In this document: piece after piece, positions 30,352 through 37,814 of the stretch
Layout of the letters: each line of letters begins with the position of its first letter
Position numbering within the stretch: position 1 is the stretch's first letter
DNA from: Marinitoga hydrogenitolerans DSM 16785
GTDB taxonomy: Bacteria > Thermotogota > Thermotogae > Petrotogales > Petrotogaceae
NCBI RefSeq assembly: GCF_900129175.1
Contig: NZ_FQUI01000013.1
Location: 1 to 48,991 of the forward strand
Reading direction: 5' to 3'
Length of the DNA stretch: 48,991 bases
Program-made: the position numbers and the translations under genes
The notes under the pieces: model-generated
The model's database searches: none
Told to the model about the DNA's origin: nothing
What the model saw: the letters and a program-made list of their open reading frames with translations, nothing else

Positions 30352-30384
30352 TAAAAAGCCGCATAATGCGGCTTTTTATTATTT
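30346..30384. terminator. Bidirectional terminator between pullulanase and kinase remnant
   Basis: A perfect 18-bp inverted repeat, 30346-30363 with 30367-30384, around a 3-nt loop. The GC core is GCCGCA/TGCGGC flanked by five A/T pairs, so each strand ends the stem with a U-tract. It includes the stop codon of the pullulanase gene (30349-30351) and the stop of the convergent remnant (30379-30381). Confidence 0.92.
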
Positions 30385-30732
30385 CCCTGATGTCCTATTT
30401 TCATCCGTTTTTCTGAAAGTTAGACGATAAATTCGCTTTCTTATAGGGATTTTTACTTCAAATGTTGTACCTTTATCCTTTTTACTATAAACCTGTAAAT
30501 TTCCATCCATTTTTTTTATTAAAAAAGAAACAACAGTCAACCCTATACCTGTTCCAGGTTTTTCTCCTTTAATAAATGGTTCGAAAATTTTATCCTTTAT
30601 TTTTGGATTTATTCCAATACCTGTATCAGCAATTTTTATAATCAAATAAGAGTTTGTTCTCTTTATTGTTATAAAAACACTCCCTTTTTCTGTATATTTA
30701 AATGCATTATTTAAAAGATTTGAAATTATCAA
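30379..30732 (-). pseudogene. Truncated histidine kinase: isolated HATPase domain
   Basis: Only the C-terminal ATP-binding domain of a sensor kinase is present. Within 117 residues all boxes are intact: N box SNLLNNAFKYT, G1 DTGIG, F box FEPFIKG and G2 GTGIGLTVV. No sensor, HAMP or phospho-accepting His domain precedes it. In-frame codons continue upstream for about nine residues (IDLLYILIN) to a TGA, and the only start candidate is TTG at 30732 without a good ribosome binding site. The most likely reading is the 3' remnant of a deleted kinase gene. A functional stand-alone ATPase or anti-sigma-like protein is less likely but not excluded, because the domain itself has not decayed. Confidence 0.65.
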
Positions 30733-30862
30733 ATTAATTAGGATGTACAGTAAATCAATTCATTCTTAAACATTTTAGGTTATCTACAAAATAGTTCTAA
30801 AAAATATAAGTGAAAAAATAGATATTTTTGTCTTCAAAACACTATAAATTTAACTTGATTTA

Positions 30863-30871
30863 TGGTATAAT
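30863..30871 (+). promoter_or_regulatory. Possible extended -10 promoter before the kinase-like gene
   Basis: TGGTATAAT on the plus strand. A transcript starting near 30878 would cross the tRNA-Gln gene in antisense and reach the gene at 31142, for which no closer promoter is visible. A small inverted repeat (ACGC/GCGT around CTTA/TAAG, about 30888-30906) lies in its leader. Weak evidence in AT-rich sequence. Confidence 0.35.
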
Positions 30872-30938
30872 TTAAATGCTTTTATACGCACTTATTATAA
30901 GCGTTTAGATTGTACAATAGTCCATTTTTGATAAAAAA

Positions 30939-30960
30939 AAAGTCGGCTTACGCCGACTTT
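30939..30960 (-). terminator. Terminator of tRNA-Gln
   Basis: The stem 30939-30947 pairs with 30952-30960 around a 4-nt loop (core AGTCGGC/GCCGACT). On the minus strand it is followed by an unbroken run of T. Its first base overlaps the A of the encoded CCA end, so termination is immediately after the tRNA. Confidence 0.88.
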
Positions 30961-31034
30961 GGCTGGGGCGGATGGATTCGAACCACCGAATAACGGAGCC
31001 AAAATCCGCCGCCTTACCGCTTGGCCACGCCCCA
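30960..31034 (-). tRNA. tRNA-Gln (anticodon TTG)
   Basis: A 75-nt cloverleaf including an encoded CCA. The acceptor TGGGGCG pairs with CGCCCCA. The D arm is GCC/GGC. The anticodon stem GCGGA/TCCGT encloses the loop TTTTGGC with anticodon TTG at 31002-31000. The T arm is GGTGG/CCATC with loop TTCGAAT, and the discriminator is G. Its own promoter and terminator make it a single-gene unit. Confidence 0.97.
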
Positions 31035-31046
31035 ATCACAGTAACT

Positions 31047-31074
31047 ATTATATCATATTTTTTTCATTTGTCAA
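31047..31074 (-). promoter_or_regulatory. Strong promoter of tRNA-Gln
   Basis: On the minus strand a perfect TTGACA (31069-31074) and a perfect TATAAT (31047-31052), 16 nt apart, with a TG one base before the -10. Transcription would start about 5 nt before the mature tRNA. This is the best promoter match in the window. Confidence 0.85.
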
Positions 31075-31141
31075 TACCTCATTGTTTCTGAAAAAAAATA
31101 AGATTATTACAAAAAAATAAATTCGATAAGGAGGAATTACT

Positions 31142-32797
31142 TTGAGATACGAATTAAAGATTAAAAATAAAATTATTTATGCCGAAAAAGGTGAAAAGTA
31201 TATTGATATTATCAATGAAATCCAAAAAGAACATTCTTTACCTATTTTAGCTGTTAAGCATAATAACAATATTAAAGAACTAAATAAATATATTGAAGAC
31301 TCTGGAAAAATTGAATTATTAGACACTTCTACTCTTGACGGATTTAGAATATATCAAAGAGGCGTTTTATTTTTATTGTATATGGCTTTAAAAGATTTGT
31401 ATCCAGAAGATAAATTATTTGTACATCATGCTATTGGAAGTGGTTTGTATTGTGAGTTAAGAAGTGGAAAACCTTCACAAAAAAAACTTGAAATTTTAAA
31501 GAAAAAAATGTTAGAATATGTAGAAAAGGATTTGCTATTTGAAAAATCAACAATTAGCAAGTTTAGAGCTATGAAAATCTTTGAAAACGTTGATTTAAAG
31601 GATAAGTCTGCTTTATTTAAATATAGAAAAAAAGATAAAGTAAATATTTATATATGCGATAAATATTTTAATTATTTTTATGGATATATGCCACCATCAA
31701 CAAAATATATTAATAAGTTTGATTTAAAAAGTGTTGATGAGGGTTTTGTGGTTTTACAACCAAATCCTAAATCCCCAGATAAAATACCAGAATATAAACA
31801 TTATCCAAAACTATCTTTTACTTTTAATGAATATAAAGAATGGTTAAAAATTCTTGAGGTAAGTACTGTAGGTGAGTTAAACGAATTAATTTCTAAAGGA
31901 CCACATGAAGTTATTGAATTAATAAGGGTTTCTGAAGCTCTTCATGAAAAAAAATATGCTCAAATTGCTGATGACATAATTAAAAGAAAAAATACAAAAA
32001 TTGTGTTAATTGCAGGTCCTTCTTCTTCAGGAAAAACAACATCTGCAAAAAGATTGGCTCTTCAATTAAAGGTTAATGGTTTAAAACCTATTCCTATTTC
32101 TTTAGATGACTATTTTGTTGATAGAGAAAAAACTCCAAAAGATGAAAATGGAAACTATGATTTTGAATCTATATATGCTTTAAATTTAGATTTGTTTAAT
32201 ACACACCTAAAAAGACTTTTAAATGGAGAAGAGGTTGAGCTTCCAAAGTTTGATTTCATCCATGGAAAGAGCTTAAAAAGTGGGAAGAAAATTAAAATAG
32301 AGAAAAATCAAATTTTAATTATAGAAGGTATTCATGGATTAAATGAAATTTTAACTGAAAGTATTCCAAAAGAGTTTAAATATAAAATTTATGTAAGCGC
32401 TTTAACACAAATGAACTTAGATTCTATGAATAGAATTACTACTACTGATACAAGACTGATAAGAAGGATTGTACGAGATTTTAAATTCAGAGGGCATTCT
32501 GCTTTAGCCACATTAAAAATGTGGCCTAGTGTTAGACGAGGTGAAGATAGAAATATTTTCCCTTACCAAGAAGAAGCTGATGTCATGTTTAATTCTAATT
32601 TGATTTATGAGCTTTCTGTGTTAAAGATTTTCGCTGAACCATTATTACTTTCAGTTGATAATACAAATCAAGAATATTCAGAAGCAAAAAGATTATTAAA
32701 ATTTCTTGATTATTTTTTACCCATTACTGAGTTGGAAGAAATCCCAAGAAAATCTATTATTAGAGAATTTATTGGAAGAAGCACATTTAAATATTAA
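31142..32797 (+). CDS. TGS-domain / uridine kinase-like nucleoside kinase fusion
   Basis: A 551-residue protein of the kind annotated as uridine kinase with a threonyl-tRNA synthetase-like N-terminus. Residues 1-60 form a TGS domain. The next section has HHAIGSGLYCELRSG (about 98-112), recalling the editing/second additional domain of tRNA synthetases. From about 285 it is a P-loop kinase with AGPSSSGKTT (291-300) and a DDYFVDREKTPKDENG segment typical of uridine kinases. It starts at TTG with AAGGAGG upstream. The nucleoside phosphorylated, and the role of the TGS part, are not known from sequence. It leads the five-gene plus-strand group ending with the RND transporter. Confidence 0.85.
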   Translation: MRYELKIKNKIIYAEKGEKYIDIINEIQKEHSLPILAVKHNNNIKELNKYIEDSGKIELLDTSTLDGFRIYQRGVLFLLYMALKDLYPEDKLFVHHAIGSGLYCELRSGKPSQKKLEILKKKMLEYVEKDLLFEKSTISKFRAMKIFENVDLKDKSALFKYRKKDKVNIYICDKYFNYFYGYMPPSTKYINKFDLKSVDEGFVVLQPNPKSPDKIPEYKHYPKLSFTFNEYKEWLKILEVSTVGELNELISKGPHEVIELIRVSEALHEKKYAQIADDIIKRKNTKIVLIAGPSSSGKTTSAKRLALQLKVNGLKPIPISLDDYFVDREKTPKDENGNYDFESIYALNLDLFNTHLKRLLNGEEVELPKFDFIHGKSLKSGKKIKIEKNQILIIEGIHGLNEILTESIPKEFKYKIYVSALTQMNLDSMNRITTTDTRLIRRIVRDFKFRGHSALATLKMWPSVRRGEDRNIFPYQEEADVMFNSNLIYELSVLKIFAEPLLLSVDNTNQEYSEAKRLLKFLDYFLPITELEEIPRKSIIREFIGRSTFKY

Positions 32798-32839
32798 ACT
32801 ATAAATTAAATATTAAAAAATTAAATATTAAACTATAAA
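32787..32839 (+). repeat. Short direct repeats across a gene end
   Basis: TTAAATATTAAACTATAAA occurs at 32787-32805 and 32821-32839, and its first 12 bases occur again at 32806-32817. The first copy includes the last codons and stop of the kinase-like gene, so the spacer before ctpA looks like a local duplication of the gene end by slippage. No function is proposed. Confidence 0.7.
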
Positions 32840-32865
32840 AATGAAATTTGAAGGGAGAGATTTTT

Positions 32866-34113
32866 TTGAACAAAAGATTTAAAACTTTTATTGTTGTTTT
32901 GCTCATCATTTCTTCATTTGTATTATTATGGGCAAATACGAATAATCAAAATGATATAGAAAAATTATATTTAGAGAAATTTCAAAATCCTATTTATTCT
33001 GTACTTTATTATATCAGTAATATTTATTATGAAAAAGATAAAGTTGATTATGATAAAGTACTTGATTCTACTTTAAAAGGGTTAGTTGAAGGTTTGAATG
33101 ATCCTTTTGCATGGTATTTAGACTCACAACAAGTTACAGAAAGTAAAATAGAGGAATCTGGAGAATACGGAGGACTAGGTATTTTAGTTAGTTATGACTC
33201 TAAATTGGAAGCTATTAGAATTATTAGTCCTATGATAGGAACTCCTGCTTACGAAGCAGGACTACAAGCTGATGATTTGATTATAAGTGTTGATGGATCA
33301 CCTGTTTCTGAAATTGGATATATCGGAGCAGTAAATAAAATGCGCGGAAAACCCGGAACTTCTGTACAAATTGAAATCTTTAGAGAAGGTTGGGAAGAGT
33401 CTAAAAAAATTACTATTATTAGAGAAAAAATTGAAACTGTAACTGCTAAATATAAAATCTTTGATAGCAACAATTTTAAAATAGGATATATAAAACTTAC
33501 AAATTTTGCCGAAAAAAGCGCTTCTGAAATGCATAAAGCTTTAAAAGCCATTGAAAAAGAAAATGTTAATGGGATAATTCTAGATTTAAGAAATAATCCT
33601 GGTGGATTTTTAAATGTTGCTATTGATATTGCTAGTATGTTTATCAAAGATAAGACAATTGTAACAGTAAGATATTTTGACGGTTCTGAAGAAGTGATTA
33701 AACCAAAAACATATGAACATTTTGATTTCATAGATAAATTGCCAATTGTATTATTGGTAAACAAATCTTCTGCATCAGCATCTGAAATTCTAACTGGCGC
33801 TTTGAAAGACAATAAAATTGCCACTGTAATTGGAAAAACCACATATGGAAAAGCTGCTGTTCAAAGACCAATTCCTTTAGAAAATGGAGGAGAAGTATGG
33901 TTACCAATAGGGCATTACTTCACTCCTAACGGAAATGATATTCATTTAAAAGGTATTAAACCTGATATAATTATTGACAACCCACAAAAAGAAGTCAAAA
34001 ATGTTGAGCAAATGGAAGCAAAAAATACAACAACATTTGAAGCTATTATTGATTTAGAAAATGATTTACAGTTATTGAAATCTATTGAAGTTTTGAAGAT
34101 GGGAGGAAAATAA
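32866..34113 (+). CDS. C-terminal processing peptidase (S41 family, CtpA-like)
   Basis: Membrane-attached serine protease with a PDZ domain. I use the TTG at 32866, since AAGGGAGAG (32851-32859) is then correctly placed; the TTG at 32848 would read through that site. The 415-residue product has an N-terminal signal/anchor (about 5-24), a PDZ domain (about 88-165, with YGGLGILV and GTPAYEAGLQADDLI) and the S41 domain. The Ser/Lys dyad is Ser304 in SASASE and Lys329 in YGKAAVQ, 25 residues apart as in Prc. It precedes two unknown membrane-associated genes by 0 and a few nt, which suggests they share a cell-envelope task. Confidence 0.92.
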   Translation: MNKRFKTFIVVLLIISSFVLLWANTNNQNDIEKLYLEKFQNPIYSVLYYISNIYYEKDKVDYDKVLDSTLKGLVEGLNDPFAWYLDSQQVTESKIEESGEYGGLGILVSYDSKLEAIRIISPMIGTPAYEAGLQADDLIISVDGSPVSEIGYIGAVNKMRGKPGTSVQIEIFREGWEESKKITIIREKIETVTAKYKIFDSNNFKIGYIKLTNFAEKSASEMHKALKAIEKENVNGIILDLRNNPGGFLNVAIDIASMFIKDKTIVTVRYFDGSEEVIKPKTYEHFDFIDKLPIVLLVNKSSASASEILTGALKDNKIATVIGKTTYGKAAVQRPIPLENGGEVWLPIGHYFTPNGNDIHLKGIKPDIIIDNPQKEVKNVEQMEAKNTTTFEAIIDLENDLQLLKSIEVLKMGGK

Positions 34114-34809
34114 ATGAAAATATATGGAATGGTAATAGTTTTTTCTATTACCATTCTTTTATTAAGCATTATTACATACTTTCTATTTGGAAAAGTTGAA
34201 ACTAAAATTATAATAAGAGAACCCATTCCAACTTATTCTATATTGAATTTTCATAACGAAATAAAAGATGATATAATCTCAATGATTAATGAATCAAAGA
34301 ATTTAGCAAAGGTTTTTTTTGTTATCGAAGATTTAGGCGTTTTTATTGGAAAAATACGTATTAATTATTCTAATAATCATATTTTTATTGCTGTTGTAAA
34401 TAACGAAATTTTTGATGAATTAAAAACTACCTTAAAATCTTTTGACTCAACATTAAATGAATATACTGAAAAATTAAGTTTTTACGGCCTTCAACTAAAT
34501 AAAAATATTGCCTATTCAAAAAATTTTACTTTGATTAATTATCCAACAATTGCAATATTAGACTTATCAAAATTAACATTAGAAGAATTAAGTTTTTTAA
34601 AATTAAAATATTTTGTTATGGATAGCTCTACATATCAACCTTATTCTTTTAAAACTGAAATATTAGAAAAGTTAAAAAAAGAAAATGGTATAATTTTAGA
34701 TTCAAATATTTTAAGAAACCCTGGAGTCCAACCTTTATTAAATGTTTTTGTTGAATTAGGAATAAATGTAATTTATGACATGAAAGTTTATACTGGAGGA
34801 ATTCATTAA
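34114..34809 (+). CDS. Membrane-anchored protein of unknown function
   Basis: A 231-residue protein with one N-terminal membrane segment (about 5-27) and an extracytoplasmic body. I do not recognise it with confidence. FFVIEDLGVFIGK and the later PTIAILDLSKLT are arranged a little like the divergent polysaccharide deacetylase family, which often follows ctpA in other bacteria, but no metal ligands are visible. The ATG follows the ctpA stop with no gap and overlaps the next gene, so it is part of the same operon. Confidence 0.7.
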   Translation: MKIYGMVIVFSITILLLSIITYFLFGKVETKIIIREPIPTYSILNFHNEIKDDIISMINESKNLAKVFFVIEDLGVFIGKIRINYSNNHIFIAVVNNEIFDELKTTLKSFDSTLNEYTEKLSFYGLQLNKNIAYSKNFTLINYPTIAILDLSKLTLEELSFLKLKYFVMDSSTYQPYSFKTEILEKLKKENGIILDSNILRNPGVQPLLNVFVELGINVIYDMKVYTGGIH

Positions 34810-35234
34810 TGTTCAATAATATTTTTAAGATTATATTTTCACCTCATAAGATACGAGAAGTAAAATATGATACCATTTTTATTGGTATTATAATTTTGTT
34901 TTATTTTTGGTTTTCACCTTTATTTAAATATATCCCTTTATATGAGTTTTTTATAAAAAGTATTATTTTAGTATTTTTTATCTTTACCAATAATGTTTTA
35001 AGAGCTTTCTTTTACCCTTTAAAAACATTCAGAATTATTTTCCCTTATTACATGCTTTCTCTTTCACCAATTTTATTATTAGGTTTTTTTTCATTTTTTA
35101 ATTTTTATTATATTTTCCCTTTTATCTGGACAGAACTATTAAAAGGATATAGAGATATTAAAAATAAAAATATATATGCTCTTATTATTGGAACCTTTAT
35201 AGATACTATTATTTACATTCTGTTATGGAGATGA
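34809..35234 (+). CDS. Small integral membrane protein of unknown function
   Basis: A 141-residue, strongly hydrophobic protein with four to five predicted membrane segments and an unusually high Phe and Tyr content. The short N-terminal segment KIIFSPHKIREVK is cytoplasmic and basic. No family was recognised. Its start shares a base with the previous stop (TAATG), and the RND gene begins 4 nt after its end, so it may be a partner of that transporter or of the protease. Confidence 0.7.
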   Translation: MFNNIFKIIFSPHKIREVKYDTIFIGIIILFYFWFSPLFKYIPLYEFFIKSIILVFFIFTNNVLRAFFYPLKTFRIIFPYYMLSLSPILLLGFFSFFNFYYIFPFIWTELLKGYRDIKNKNIYALIIGTFIDTIIYILLWR

Positions 35235-35238
35235 AAAT

Positions 35239-37596
35239 ATGAAAAAAAAATATTTATTAATCGCAGAATTCCTAACTCGAAACTATAAATGGTTATTAAT
35301 AATATTTTTTATTTTTTCTGTTGGAATTATATATAACTTAAAAAATTTAAAAATTAATTCTGATTTATTGGAATTACTTCCAAAAGATGACCCTATAGTT
35401 GTTTCATACAGAGATGAATTACAACATCAATCTGAATCCGAGGTAATGATAGTTGCTTTTTATATTGATGATAATACTGATTATAAAAAACTTGCATTGG
35501 ATTTCTATAGTAGAATGAAAAACATACATGAATTTAAAGCTTTAGCAAAAACTGATATTTCATTATTGTTATCTTATGGATTTTTAAATGTATCAAATTC
35601 CAAATTGATTGATGAATTAATGAATAATATAAAAGAAACTTTTAATGCTTTTTCAAGCGTTAACCCTTATGATTTTAAATCTTTTGAGTATATTAATAAT
35701 ACACTATTTTTATTGGATAAACTTAATAAGAATTTTGAAACTTCTAAAGAAACAGATCCTATGTTGGGATTTTATACTTTATCACCTGATAAAAAAATTA
35801 TGGTCATGGGGGTCACTTTTAACGAACCAACCTCAAATCTAATCTTTGTAAATAATATTATTCCTAAAGTAAAAAAAGTATTATCTAGTATTAACCAGAA
35901 ATATTCAATCAAAACAGGTTTAACCGGAGCTTATATATATACTTATGAAGCCAATAAAACTGTTTCTTTTGATTTTTCAATTACAACGTATTTATCAATT
36001 ATTCTAATTATAATAATTTTTTATTTCACTTTTGGTAATTTAATAACTACAATATTAGTTTTCATTAATTTATTAATCTCTGTGGGAATAACTTTGGGTT
36101 TATCTGCTATTATTTTTAAAGAATTAAATATTTTAACTTCGTTTGTTGCTGCTATAACTTTAGGTTTAGGTATAGACTATGGAATTCATATTACCAGTCG
36201 TTTGATTACAGAATTTAAAGAAAGAAAAAATTATGTTGAAGCACTCGCTATAACCTATGAAACTGTGTTGGTTCCTGTTATATTTGGTGTTCTTACAACA
36301 ATTTTTGTTTTTATCTCTTTAATTTTTATGAAACTTCCTGCTTTTACTGAAATGGCTTTAATTAGCGGTATGGGTTTATTAGTTTTTTCATTAATTATGG
36401 TTTTCGTTACCCCAATTATTTTTTATCCTTTTAGAAGTATCATACTGAAAACATATAGAGAAAATAAAATAAATATATGGTTTCAAAAATTAGGAGACTG
36501 GATACCTAAAAAAAGAAAAATAATTTTATTTTATATATCTATTTTTATAATCTTTTTTTCAATATTTGGTATAATTAATTTTGCTAATTTTTCATATACC
36601 CCTCCTGGTTTAGCGCCAACAAATGCAGAAAGCACAAAAGTTTTTAATGATATTGCAAAACATTTTGGCACATCTTTATTTAATGAAATGCAATTTATTG
36701 TTGGTGTGGATGAAGATTCTAAAAAAATTATTGAAGAGTTAAAAAAATCGCCATATGTTTCTAAAGTTGAAAGCTATTTGGATATTTTGAAAAAACAATT
36801 AGGTGATTTTGAAAAATTAAAGATCAAAACTCAAGAAATTTCAGAATTAGTAAATGATCCTTTTTCTGTTGCTGTTTTAAAAAAATACGGAATATATTCC
36901 GAAACACTTAAAATAATAGATTTAGCTGCAAAAGCTAAAAATGAGAAAGAGTTTATTCTGGGAATAACTGAGTTAATACCAGAAAATCTGAGAAAAAATA
37001 TTTTAATCAATAAAGATAATAAAGCTTATTTTATCGTATATGTTACTCCTTCAATTAATCTAAATATAAACAATGGAATGAAACATTTTTTTGATTCATT
37101 AAAATCTTATCTAAACCGATTTTTGGGAAATAAAAAAGCTTTATATAGATTAATGTATATTATAGAAAGTAGATTTTATTATGTTATTTTATTTTCAGTT
37201 TTTATGATCGGAATTTTAACCTATTTTTCCAGAAAATCATTTAAAGAAACTCTAATTGCTATATTTGGTTTACTTTTTACCAATTTAGCAACATTTGGAA
37301 TAATTTACTTTTTTGATATTAACGCAACATTCTTAACTATAATTTCATTGCCGTTAATATTTGGTATTGGTGTTGATGGATATATCCATATTTTCCATGC
37401 TATTGATGAAGATAAGGTTCATTATTGGCATACTTTAAAAGCTACTAGTTTATCATTTTTAACAACAGTATCATCATTTATCACTTTTCAATTATCTCGT
37501 GGTGAATTGCTTAAACAATTTAGTTTAACTATGGTTTTAGGCATTTCCATTGCATGGGTTATGACAGTATTATTAATACCTTCTTTGAAAAAATGA
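35239..37596 (+). CDS. RND superfamily (MMPL-type) exporter
   Basis: A 785-residue membrane protein with the duplicated six-segment layout of RND/MMPL proteins. Segment 1 (about 16-32) is followed by a large outer loop and segments 2-6 (about 245-400). Segment 7 (about 425-447), a second loop and segments 8-12 (about 645-783) repeat the pattern. The fourth-segment motifs LGLGIDYGIHI and FGIGVDGYIHI carry the proton-relay-type Asp in each half. No membrane-fusion protein or outer-membrane channel is nearby, which fits lipid or hopanoid-type exporters more than drug efflux. Substrate unknown. Last gene of the plus-strand group. Confidence 0.88.
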   Translation: MKKKYLLIAEFLTRNYKWLLIIFFIFSVGIIYNLKNLKINSDLLELLPKDDPIVVSYRDELQHQSESEVMIVAFYIDDNTDYKKLALDFYSRMKNIHEFKALAKTDISLLLSYGFLNVSNSKLIDELMNNIKETFNAFSSVNPYDFKSFEYINNTLFLLDKLNKNFETSKETDPMLGFYTLSPDKKIMVMGVTFNEPTSNLIFVNNIIPKVKKVLSSINQKYSIKTGLTGAYIYTYEANKTVSFDFSITTYLSIILIIIIFYFTFGNLITTILVFINLLISVGITLGLSAIIFKELNILTSFVAAITLGLGIDYGIHITSRLITEFKERKNYVEALAITYETVLVPVIFGVLTTIFVFISLIFMKLPAFTEMALISGMGLLVFSLIMVFVTPIIFYPFRSIILKTYRENKINIWFQKLGDWIPKKRKIILFYISIFIIFFSIFGIINFANFSYTPPGLAPTNAESTKVFNDIAKHFGTSLFNEMQFIVGVDEDSKKIIEELKKSPYVSKVESYLDILKKQLGDFEKLKIKTQEISELVNDPFSVAVLKKYGIYSETLKIIDLAAKAKNEKEFILGITELIPENLRKNILINKDNKAYFIVYVTPSINLNINNGMKHFFDSLKSYLNRFLGNKKALYRLMYIIESRFYYVILFSVFMIGILTYFSRKSFKETLIAIFGLLFTNLATFGIIYFFDINATFLTIISLPLIFGIGVDGYIHIFHAIDEDKVHYWHTLKATSLSFLTTVSSFITFQLSRGELLKQFSLTMVLGISIAWVMTVLLIPSLKK

Positions 37597-37653
37597 AATT
37601 TACATAACTCCCTTTTTTGTTACGTTTGAAAATTCACAATTAATATTTGAGTA

Positions 37654-37682
37654 TTGAAAAGTAACATTTATTTTTGTATACT
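37654..37682 (+). promoter_or_regulatory. Promoter of the small RNA candidate
   Basis: TTGAAA (37654-37659) and TATACT (37677-37682) are separated by exactly 17 nt. Transcription would begin near 37689. The next ORF begins over 120 nt later, beyond a terminator, so this promoter seems to serve a short non-coding transcript. Confidence 0.6.
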
Positions 37683-37688
37683 ATAATT

Positions 37689-37765
37689 GTAAAAAGAAAA
37701 TCCCCCTATCCCCCCCTGAAATAGATGGATAGACATTTAGCGGATCCTTTGGATCCGTTTTTTTT
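37689..37765 (+). ncRNA. Candidate small regulatory RNA with C-rich motifs
   Basis: A predicted 77-nt transcript bounded by a 17-nt-spaced promoter and a strong terminator, with no ORF or ribosome binding site. It contains two C-runs, five C at 37702-37706 and seven C at 37710-37716, which stand out in this AT-rich genome. CTATCC (37706-37711) can pair with GGATAG (37727-37732), leaving five C in the loop. C-rich single-stranded motifs are how many Gram-positive sRNAs bind G-rich ribosome binding sites. AATCCCCCT (37699-37707) is complementary to the glgD site and TATCCCCCC (37707-37715) to the glgC site, 9 nt each. It could instead be a 3' UTR fragment of the RND transcript or a leader of the following gene; that gene has its own promoter past the terminator. 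Confidence 0.5.
37741..37765 (+). terminator. Rho-independent terminator of the small RNA candidate and RND operon
   Basis: Perfect 7-bp stem CGGATCC (37741-37747) with GGATCCG (37751-37757), a TTT loop, then eight T. It would end both the short transcript and any read-through from the RND transporter gene, after which no other terminator is seen. Confidence 0.92.
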
Positions 37766-37771
37766 ATTGTG

Positions 37772-37780
37772 TGATATAAT
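37772..37780 (+). promoter_or_regulatory. Extended -10 promoter of the degenerate kinase gene
   Basis: TGATATAAT just after the terminator, with the predicted start near 37787 and a leader of about 28 nt that holds GAGGTG (37804-37809). It makes the downstream gene independent of the upstream promoter. Confidence 0.6.
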
Positions 37781-37814
37781 TAATATATACTAAAATTTAT
37801 TATGAGGTGTTTTT

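Noticed and set aside
30733..30959. Decayed remainder of the truncated histidine kinase upstream of its HATPase domain
   Set aside because: Beyond about nine in-frame codons to a TGA, I found no HisKA or sensor similarity in the minus-strand frames of this AT-rich stretch.
33249..33842. A 197-codon minus-strand frame opposite ctpA
   Set aside because: It covers the PDZ and catalytic part of an evident protease on the other strand and has no start signals or family features.
37689..37765. Riboswitch such as preQ1, SAM or c-di-GMP type before the kinase-like gene
   Set aside because: None of the consensus blocks I know are present, the region is short, and the following gene has its own promoter beyond the terminator.
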